9,684 nucleotides of DNA from UBA6078 sp964468685 (GTDB lineage Bacteria > Desulfobacterota > Syntrophia > Syntrophales > UBA2210): the NCBI GenBank assembly GCA_964468685.1, contig CAYXUH010000071.1, positions 1 to 9,684 on the forward strand, written 5' to 3'. The notes under the pieces were generated by a model that was given only the letters and a program-made list of their open reading frames with translations, did no database searches and was not told the origin of the DNA. Position numbers and translations under genes: made by a program. The first letter of the stretch is position 1, and each line of letters begins with the position of its first letter. This document shows positions 1-5,495 of the stretch, piece after piece.

Positions 1-52
1 TAAGCCCACTAGACCCTGAACCTAGCGCGTCTACCAATTCCGCCACTTCGGC
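1..52 (-). tRNA. tRNA-Leu (anticodon CAG), 5' part only
   Basis: The minus strand from 52 down reads as the 5' part of a leucine tRNA: a 7-nt acceptor strand GCCGAAG, then TG, a D-arm with the class II type loop AATTGGTAGAC, and an anticodon arm CTAGG / TTCAGGG / TCTAG that forms five pairs (one G-U). The anticodon CAG lies at 18-16 and reads CUG codons. The beginning of the long variable arm is present (GTGGGCTTA and on), but the T-arm and 3' end lie beyond the left edge. A strong promoter sits just upstream. Confidence 0.95.
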
Positions 53-70
53 ACGCAAAACTATGGAACG

Positions 71-99
71 CTTATACTGATGCACCCCCATATTGTCAA
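71..99 (-). promoter_or_regulatory. sigma-70 type promoter of tRNA-Leu
   Basis: On the minus strand a consensus -35 box TTGACA (99-94) is followed by a 17-nt spacer and a -10 box TATAAG (76-71). Transcription would begin near 64, about a dozen bases before the mature tRNA end at 52. The near-consensus boxes, the optimal spacing and the location directly upstream of a stable-RNA gene all agree. Confidence 0.85.
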
Positions 100-111
100 G
101 AGAAATTACCC

Positions 112-139
112 TTGAAAATAACGCAATACATGCTATTGT
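112..139 (+). promoter_or_regulatory. possible ribF-nfi promoter
   Basis: TTGAAA (112-117) and TATTGT (134-139) are separated by 16 nt in the space between the divergent tRNA and ribF. The -10 box matches consensus at only 4 of 6 positions. A short imperfect inverted repeat, CAATA (124-128) / TATTG (134-138), overlaps the -10 box and could be chance or an operator. No FMN riboswitch fold is evident, and the 135-nt gap is short for one plus a promoter. Confidence 0.4.
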
Positions 140-187
140 GCTTGTCCAGAACAGGGCGTCTGCCCTCCAAGTTCAATTGGATGTGAT

Positions 188-1132
188 ATGGAAATTATAA
201 GAGATGTTGACAACCTTCCCGAAGCCCTGACAGGCTCCATCGTTACGATAGGCAACTTCGATGGCGTGCACCGGGGACACAGGGAAATCTTCAGGAAAAT
301 CGTACGGGAAGCCAAAGATGCACATACAAAGTCATTGGTTATTACCTTTGATCCCCATCCCCAGAAGGTCATGCACCCGGAGCGAAGACCCTTCTTTCTG
401 CTGACCCCCCTGCAGGAAAAGCTGGACCTCATCAGCTCCTGCGGCGTGGACGCGGTTATCCTGTTCACATTTTCCACCACGTTCGCCGAGGTAACCGCCG
501 GAGAATTTGTGGAAGATATCCTCTGGAAAAAACTGCGCCTCCGCAAACTGTTCGTCGGGTATGACTACGTGTTCGGCAAGGGAAAGGGCGGAAACGCTGA
601 TTTCCTCAAGGAATCCGGAAGGAGACTCGGCTTTCAGGTTGAGGAAATCGGCGTCGTGAAGACAGCCGGCATGATTGCCAGCAGCACCAATATACGCCTT
701 TCAATACTTGACGGAGATGTCAGGCTGGCATCGGAGATGCTGGGAAGACCTTATAGCGTGAGTGGTATCGTTATCAAGGGATACCGGCGGGGCACCGAGA
801 TAGGGTATCCGACAGCCAACTTAAAATCAGAAAAGGTCATCCCCGCGACAGGTGTCTATGCCATTATAGCGGAGCTTGAGGGTACCCGGCACCAGGGGGT
901 TATCAACATAGGGACCAATCCCACGTTCGGCAACGAGGAGATCTCGGCGGAGGTGCATCTGCTCGATTTTGAAGGTGATATCTATGGAAAGGACATCACC
1001 ATACTCTTCATAGAACGGCTGCGTGACGAAAAAAAGTTCAAGGGCTCCGCGGAGCTGGTTCGGCAGATAAAAAAGGATATCGAACAGACAAGAAAAATCC
1101 TGTCATCCCCTCTGGCAGACATGGATTCCTAG
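188..1132 (+). CDS. ribF: bifunctional riboflavin kinase / FAD synthetase RibF
   Basis: This cytoplasmic enzyme phosphorylates riboflavin to FMN and then adenylylates FMN to FAD. The 314-residue length is typical of the family. The N-terminal nucleotidyltransferase half shows GNFDGVHRGH (22-31), FDPHP (54-58) and the SSTNIR motif (165-170). The C-terminal flavokinase half shows the GYPTANL motif (206-212), GVINIGTNPTFG (237-248) and AEVHLLDF (254-261), whose glutamate E255 is the expected catalytic base. Both catalytic halves look intact. The ATG at 188 has only a weak ribosome-binding site, but the protein begins where homologues do. The gene diverges from tRNA-Leu and precedes nfi by 17 nt, suggesting a two-gene transcript. 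Confidence 0.97.
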   Translation: MEIIRDVDNLPEALTGSIVTIGNFDGVHRGHREIFRKIVREAKDAHTKSLVITFDPHPQKVMHPERRPFFLLTPLQEKLDLISSCGVDAVILFTFSTTFAEVTAGEFVEDILWKKLRLRKLFVGYDYVFGKGKGGNADFLKESGRRLGFQVEEIGVVKTAGMIASSTNIRLSILDGDVRLASEMLGRPYSVSGIVIKGYRRGTEIGYPTANLKSEKVIPATGVYAIIAELEGTRHQGVINIGTNPTFGNEEISAEVHLLDFEGDIYGKDITILFIERLRDEKKFKGSAELVRQIKKDIEQTRKILSSPLADMDS

Positions 1133-1149
1133 ATCCAGGCAATCAAGAG

Positions 1150-1836
1150 ATGAAAATAGAACACCTGCACGGTTGGGACATCAGCTATGAGAGAGCCCGA
1201 GAGACACAGAATGATCTCAGGGCACGGCTCATCCTCCACAACGAGGGCATCCCCCGCACGATCCAGACGGTAGCCGGCGCAGACGTCTCATATTCAAAGG
1301 GCAGCAACACCTTCTTCGCGGCCGTTGTGATCCTTGATTTCCCGACCATGAAAATCATCGAGCAGTCATCATCCAGTGGGAGAGTCGACTTTCCCTATAT
1401 CCCGGGGCTACTTACCTTCAGGGAAGGGCCCGTGCTCCTGGAGGCCTTCCGGAAGCTGACTATCTCACCCGATGTCATTATCTTCGACGGACAGGGGATC
1501 GCCCATCCGAGGAGAATCGGCCTTGCATCCCACATGGGACTCTTTCTCAACACGCCGTCCATAGGGTGTGGAAAAACGAGGCTTGTCGGATCATATGATG
1601 AACCAGGGAATGAACCGGGCGATTATTCTCCCCTTGTCCATAATAGTGAACCAGTGGGAGCCGTCTTGAGGACAAAGAGGAATGTGAAACCGGTCTTCGT
1701 ATCACAGGGACACAAGATAGGATCGAAGAAGGCGATAGAGATAACCCTGTTGAGCTGCAGGGGATACCGATTGCCTGAACCGACACGGAGGGCGCACCTT
1801 GCCGCGGGCGAGATCCGGATGAAACAGAATCATTAA
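1150..1836 (+). CDS. nfi: endonuclease V (deoxyinosine 3' endonuclease)
   Basis: Endonuclease V nicks DNA at the second phosphodiester bond 3' of deoxyinosine and other deaminated bases, starting alternative excision repair. At 228 residues it is family length and appears complete. Family motifs are present in order: GADVSY with D45; the PYIPG wedge (82-86) that pries open the helix at the lesion; REGP with E92; DGQGIAHPRRIGLASH (113-128) with metal-binding D113 and H119; and IGCGKTRL (138-145) with K142. These correspond to the metal-binding and wedge residues known from the Thermotoga maritima enzyme. The gene follows ribF on the same strand and probably relies on the ribF promoter. It converges with the bactofilin gene. 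Confidence 0.95.
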   Translation: MKIEHLHGWDISYERARETQNDLRARLILHNEGIPRTIQTVAGADVSYSKGSNTFFAAVVILDFPTMKIIEQSSSSGRVDFPYIPGLLTFREGPVLLEAFRKLTISPDVIIFDGQGIAHPRRIGLASHMGLFLNTPSIGCGKTRLVGSYDEPGNEPGDYSPLVHNSEPVGAVLRTKRNVKPVFVSQGHKIGSKKAIEITLLSCRGYRLPEPTRRAHLAAGEIRMKQNH

Positions 1837-1875
1837 AAAATACGAGCAAGTGAAACCGTCAGAATTCCGGGTCCT

Positions 1876-1893
1876 GTCGCCACAACAGGCGGC
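1876..1893. terminator. weak hairpin between convergent nfi and bactofilin genes
   Basis: GTCGCC (1876-1881) can pair with GGCGGC (1888-1893) around a 6-nt loop ACAACA, including one G-T pair. An alternative 5-bp stem, CCTGT/ACAGG, is also possible. The hairpin lies in the 84-nt spacer between converging genes, where a bidirectional terminator would be expected. Neither strand has a U-tract directly after the stem; the nearest T-runs are more than 15 nt away. This is at best a weak or factor-assisted terminator. Confidence 0.25.
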
Positions 1894-1920
1894 GCCGATA
1901 ACAGAGATTATTTGAGATTT

Positions 1921-2271
1921 TTAGAGGTTCTCTTCGTTGAAGGTGGGGGAGCTTGCGGGGGGAGTGATCTTTCCGTTTAAGCTGCCTCCTTCCTCTACCA
2001 CCAGGCTGCCGCACTGGATGGTTGCCCTGACATTCGAGGTTCCGAGGAGGGTCAGCATCCCCGTAACAGTGATGTTCCCTTCAAAGGAACCAGCTATGGT
2101 GAGCTTTTTTGCTGTGACGTCTGCCTTGACGGTGCTTCCCTCTTCCGTAATGGCAATCTCGGCATTCAGGATACCTTTTGCCGTGCCTGCCACAATGAGA
2201 TATCCCTTAAAATCCAGGGTCCCGTTGAGTGTGCATCCCTTGTTGATAATGGAGACGTCTTTTTCTTTCAC
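1921..2271 (-). CDS. bactofilin (polymer-forming cytoskeletal protein)
   Basis: Bactofilins are small right-handed beta-helix proteins that polymerise without nucleotide into sheets or filaments, often on the inner membrane, and position cell-wall enzymes. This 116-residue protein shows the expected pattern: a short charged N-terminus, then about residues 8-105 of short beta-strand turns rich in alternating I/V/L and G/N (for example GTLDFKGYLIVAGTAKG, KLTIAGSFEGNITVTG, GSLVVEEGGSLNGKI), then a short polar tail with two prolines. There is no transmembrane segment. The start codon is GTG at 2271, chosen because GAGGAG lies 7 nt upstream, inside and just after the stop of the preceding gene (11-nt gap). 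It is the last gene of the shape cassette, next to a Csd4-like carboxypeptidase. This recalls H. pylori, where the bactofilin CcmA works with peptidoglycan hydrolases. Confidence 0.93.
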   Translation of the reverse strand: MKEKDVSIINKGCTLNGTLDFKGYLIVAGTAKGILNAEIAITEEGSTVKADVTAKKLTIAGSFEGNITVTGMLTLLGTSNVRATIQCGSLVVEEGGSLNGKITPPASSPTFNEENL

Positions 2272-2278
2272 ATCTGAT

Positions 2279-2284
2279 CTCCTC
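2279..2284 (-). promoter_or_regulatory. ribosome-binding site fixing the GTG start of the bactofilin gene
   Basis: The minus strand reads GAGGAG (2284-2279), 7 nt before the GTG at 2271. The ATG one base out of frame (2273-2271) runs straight into TGA, so the GTG is the only sensible start. The site overlaps the TGA stop of the carboxypeptidase gene, which points to translational coupling. Confidence 0.75.
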
Positions 2285-4118
2285 AGTCACCTGTGTCGTT
2301 CCTGTTCCCAGTCAACACCGGCTTGTAATCTACAATGTTAACCGGCAGTAAGGCAAGAAAGATTTTACCACGGCCAATGTGGATGCCGCATCCGTCGGAT
2401 CCTCCATCAAGAAGGGCCGCAATCTTCGCGCCGGTGACAGGCTCGCCCACACGTATCGGTATGGAGCCACCCGTGCCCATGATAACCATCGTCAGCCCGC
2501 CGGGGGCTACGTTGCTCTTGATATCGACAACCTTCATTGAGTCGCTCAGCTTCAGTCGTACTGGTTCATTGTTTGAGATCCATCTCTTGTCGGTCCCGTT
2601 GAGATACAACAGCATATACTCAAAGAGGGGGGGCTGTATATCGAAGAAGAGGCGTCCGATAATACCCCTGTCGTTCCTGGAAACGATTGTCTGATAGACC
2701 CGTCCCTTTTTATAGAGGGAATATCTCTCCCAGAGATCCGTTGCCGTGTCTATGATGTAGCCCCTGTCCTCCCCGGTATTGGAGATCCTGTTCCCCACAA
2801 ACCCCTTGAAGTTACAGATAACACCCGTCAGTGAACCGGGGGTGGTGGTGACATCCACCAGTTCCAGAAGATCGCCCCGTACGATATCCACGTGGGATCC
2901 GTTGGGATAGTACCCCTCTTTCCCGTTGATCCTGACCTTAAAAAAGACAACAGTGGGGTTGGCGGCTACCGAATAACCGGACGGAGACGGTTTACCGAAG
3001 GCTATCTTGAATGTACCGCAGAGAAAGTGATCCTTCTTGATCAAAACGCGCGTGGGGCTGCTCAGGGTAAACGGTTTGTTCACATCGTTCACCGAACCGT
3101 ATCCCTCTATGTCGGCACTGAGTCCGCGTGTGTAATTTCCCTCTATATGCGTGATCTTGATGGTGTCATTCGGGGAGATGTGCAGTGTCTCACCGTTGGC
3201 CACAACAACAGGGGAACTTTCATTAATCTTCACCACGGCGTACTTAATCTGCGGCGTGTTCAGACCGATGCCCGGTATCTCCGGTGTGATATCGAGCATC
3301 TCCATGAAAGAATTCACCGCAAGGTTGTGGTGATAGATTCGTGTCTCCAGGGGGAGAGACTTGCTCGTTTCGATCCCGAACGCCGGGATACCGCACTCAT
3401 ACAGGGCATAGTACGTTGCCGATTTTCTCTGTTCCGGGTGCGAAGAATCGGGGGCCTGGGTGCGGTGATTATTGAAGTGAAACAGGTGATCGGGATTGCC
3501 GATCTGATCATTGATCTTCGCGATGGCATCCTTCGCCATCCTGCCGAGCGCAATTACCTTCCCCGTATTCATATCCCTGTGGTCTTCACAGTCTACTATG
3601 ATCGACTGCCCATACCTGGCCGGATTTTTCATCTCACTCTGCCAGGTGTCTCGGTAGAATCCTGACCCGTCATGAAGATTCAAGAGACAGTTGCTCTCCG
3701 TTATCAATCGCTTCAGTATGGAAACCACCTGTGCCTCGTAGTTCTCCCGTGAAGACCCGGAAAATTTGCGGTTCATATCCTCGTTGATCTGACGCCTGTT
3801 GAGGATTATGGAATAGAAGTTCGCCCGTGGAACAACGATAAGATTTCCCCGCACGAGTTCCATGTCCGCATACAGATCAGCCGACAGAAAGCCGCCGGGC
3901 TCGTCTCCCTGAATACCACCTATTATCAGCAGTGTCTTGCCGGGGAGTTTTCCGTTTATTCTGTAAACGTTCAATTCGTAGTCTGTATTCTGAAAAAAGG
4001 TCTCCAGGGCATTCTTCGCGTGACACACCCCCGGCACAGATACCAGGGCTGCAAGAGCGAGGATACAGAGAATACTCCCTGTTGATTTGAATTTTAAAAG
4101 GAAACGCGAGGGTGTCAT
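2283..4118 (-). CDS. Csd4/Pgp1-like M99 family peptidoglycan carboxypeptidase, secreted
   Basis: This is a predicted periplasmic zinc D,L-carboxypeptidase that would trim peptidoglycan tripeptides to dipeptides, as Csd4 of Helicobacter and Pgp1 of Campylobacter do to create helical shape. Residues 1-34 are a signal peptide (hydrophobic 14-30, likely cleavage after VCHA). The catalytic domain shows GGIQGDEPGG with Q70 and E73, NRRQINEDMNR (107-117) for substrate binding, NLHDGSGFY with H149, and FGIET with E250 as probable catalytic glutamate. The Q-x-x-E...H set matches the atypical zinc site known for Csd4, instead of the usual H-x-x-E...H of M14 enzymes. The C-terminal half (about 290-550) holds three related beta-rich modules. 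At 611 residues it is longer than H. pylori Csd4 (about 440). The gene sits 11 nt before bactofilin and 42 nt after the coiled-coil membrane gene. The family call is firm; the shape role and exact substrate are inferred. Confidence 0.88.
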   Translation of the reverse strand: MTPSRFLLKFKSTGSILCILALAALVSVPGVCHAKNALETFFQNTDYELNVYRINGKLPGKTLLIIGGIQGDEPGGFLSADLYADMELVRGNLIVVPRANFYSIILNRRQINEDMNRKFSGSSRENYEAQVVSILKRLITESNCLLNLHDGSGFYRDTWQSEMKNPARYGQSIIVDCEDHRDMNTGKVIALGRMAKDAIAKINDQIGNPDHLFHFNNHRTQAPDSSHPEQRKSATYYALYECGIPAFGIETSKSLPLETRIYHHNLAVNSFMEMLDITPEIPGIGLNTPQIKYAVVKINESSPVVVANGETLHISPNDTIKITHIEGNYTRGLSADIEGYGSVNDVNKPFTLSSPTRVLIKKDHFLCGTFKIAFGKPSPSGYSVAANPTVVFFKVRINGKEGYYPNGSHVDIVRGDLLELVDVTTTPGSLTGVICNFKGFVGNRISNTGEDRGYIIDTATDLWERYSLYKKGRVYQTIVSRNDRGIIGRLFFDIQPPLFEYMLLYLNGTDKRWISNNEPVRLKLSDSMKVVDIKSNVAPGGLTMVIMGTGGSIPIRVGEPVTGAKIAALLDGGSDGCGIHIGRGKIFLALLPVNIVDYKPVLTGNRNDTGD

Positions 4119-4160
4119 GATCAGTACATCCCAATGTTTTTGTCAGGTTATCAGGCGGGT

Positions 4161-4907
4161 TTATAAGGACAACTCTTTTTTCAGTCTGAGCGCTCCGTCA
4201 TCCGAGTAGACCAGGATGGTAACCGAATCGTACTTGTCTCTATCTGATATCGAAGGGAAAACACCTTCAATCTGTTTGAAGCGGGCGATGGAAAAGCGTT
4301 CCCCCCGTTTATAGGATCGAGGGAACCCGCCGGCGAGCTCCGCCACCGGGGAACTTTTGTGGAGGGCAGAAGAACCGGGCGCGGGATTGAGGATGGTAAA
4401 TATATATCCCGAGATGTATTCTTCATCGGTGCCCTGATTTTTTATTGTAAATACGACCTTGATCGTTTCGCTGCCCGCATCATATGCCATCTGTATCTCT
4501 TCAAGGGAAACAAGCGGTCTGGTTTCAACTTCGGCATCCCTCTTCGCGGCGGTTACGGTTATCTCCTTCTTTTTCTCGGCAGACGCAGGGTTTCCCCGTT
4601 TTTCACGAAGGTTCTGAATCTCAGCCTTGAACCTCTCAATCTCTTCTGCAAAGCTCTCTTTCTCTTGGCTGATCAGCTCGATGGATTGCTTGGCATTTGC
4701 AAGCTCTTTGGCTAATCTGTTGTTGGTGCTAATGTAAGAGCGGCTGTACAGCCAGGAGCTGCCGACTGTTATCACCCCAAGAACAGCCACAAAACATATG
4801 ATCGAAAGGATGATCGTCCCGCGAGTAATTTCGAACGGCCCACGGCGTTCTTCGTCTCCGATTAGAATGATAACCCAACTGTTTCGTTTCTTCTCATAGT
4901 TTTCCAT
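4161..4907 (-). CDS. bitopic membrane protein with periplasmic coiled coil and beta domain, unknown function
   Basis: I do not recognise this 248-residue protein with certainty. It has a short cytoplasmic N-terminus (1-30, with WVIILIGDEERRGPFEI), one transmembrane helix (about 31-54), a coiled coil (about 59-104, rich in E/K/Q/L heptads), a charged linker (105-130), and a C-terminal beta-rich domain (about 133-248, with VVFTIKNQGTDEEYISGYIF resembling an Ig/FN3-like strand pattern). The layout resembles DUF6776-type coiled-coil membrane proteins that I recall occurring near bactofilins in other proteobacteria, but I cannot confirm homology. ATG at 4907 has AGGG about 9 nt upstream. It lies 15 nt after the Csd6-like gene and 42 nt before the Csd4-like gene. 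A reasonable inference is that it links cytoplasmic bactofilin to periplasmic wall-trimming enzymes. The N-terminus also resembles that of some membrane-anchored M23 proteins, but no M23 domain is present. Confidence 0.8.
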   Translation of the reverse strand: MENYEKKRNSWVIILIGDEERRGPFEITRGTIILSIICFVAVLGVITVGSSWLYSRSYISTNNRLAKELANAKQSIELISQEKESFAEEIERFKAEIQNLREKRGNPASAEKKKEITVTAAKRDAEVETRPLVSLEEIQMAYDAGSETIKVVFTIKNQGTDEEYISGYIFTILNPAPGSSALHKSSPVAELAGGFPRSYKRGERFSIARFKQIEGVFPSISDRDKYDSVTILVYSDDGALRLKKELSL

Positions 4908-4922
4908 CGCGAGACCCTGGTT

Positions 4923-5495
4923 TCACGTCTTTGATTTCCACAATTCTTTACATATTTTCCACGAATTATCAACTTTTTTCAAATATACTGTTTTGATTCC
5001 CACATCGTTTACCCGTGATGAATGATAGTGCTGCTCAAAGGTTACAACCGCCTTATGGCGTGACTGATGGGTAACCTTAAAGTCCTTTACAACAATATGG
5101 ATGTTTTTATTGAGCCGGAGAATATTTGCCTTATACGCAAGCCAATCATCAAGATTCATCCCCCTGGACCTGAAATCCTCGGCATAAAAGGACGCGTAGC
5201 CTTTCATGTCCTCCGCCTCCCATCTGGCAACCCACGTATCGAAAATCTTCCGTATGTCGTGACGGTTGGCATAATCGTTATTGACCTTCGAAAGCACCGT
5301 TATGAACTGATTTTCTTTTTCGAGGTCTACTATTACATCTCCGTCGATGTACCAGTTGTTACGCCATTTCTTGAGAAACAGTTTCCGTGATCCCGCATCG
5401 AAGGGACGGCCGTTAACGATAAATTCCTGACGGAACATCGCCACGGTGTATTTGTCGTGCTTCAACACCGAAAGGTCCTTAGGCACGAGGTTCAC
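4923..5495 (-). CDS. C-terminal part of Csd6-like protein (NTF2-like domain), out of frame with its N-terminal part
   Basis: This frame encodes the missing C-terminal half of the L,D-transpeptidase-fold gene upstream. It would begin at an internal GTG (5495), but nothing suggests an independent gene: the first residues continue the polypeptide seamlessly if one G is removed from the 8-G run at 5498-5505. Residues 1-75 of this part form a beta-rich linker (DKYTVAMFRQEF, KKWRNNWYIDGDVI). Residues 80-188 look like an NTF2/SnoaL-like domain (IRKIFDTWVARWEAEDMKGY, FYAEDFRSRGMNLDDW, YLKKVDNSWKICKELWK), the type of C-terminal pocket domain found in H. pylori Csd6. There is no signal peptide or membrane helix, so if made alone it would be cytoplasmic and probably useless. 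It ends 15 nt before the coiled-coil membrane gene. Confidence 0.85.
   Translation of the reverse strand: MNLVPKDLSVLKHDKYTVAMFRQEFIVNGRPFDAGSRKLFLKKWRNNWYIDGDVIVDLEKENQFITVLSKVNNDYANRHDIRKIFDTWVARWEAEDMKGYASFYAEDFRSRGMNLDDWLAYKANILRLNKNIHIVVKDFKVTHQSRHKAVVTFEQHYHSSRVNDVGIKTVYLKKVDNSWKICKELWKSKT

Noticed and set aside
1..52. tRNA-Leu as an integration (att) site.
   Set aside because: Only the 5' part is visible, the usual att region is the 3' end, and no integrase or duplicated tRNA fragment occurs in the window.
188..1836. Possible mobile element or defence island around ribF-nfi.
   Set aside because: No transposase, integrase, terminal repeats or target duplications are visible; both genes are ordinary housekeeping or repair genes.
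2892..3665. Long open frame of 257 codons on the plus strand.
   Set aside because: It is entirely antisense to the well-supported Csd4-like gene, has no recognisable domain, and its composition follows the opposite strand's codon pattern.
4141..4160. CCTGATAACCTGA in the spacer between the coiled-coil and Csd4-like genes as a terminator.
   Set aside because: It is a direct repeat of CCTGA, not an inverted one, so it does not form a hairpin.
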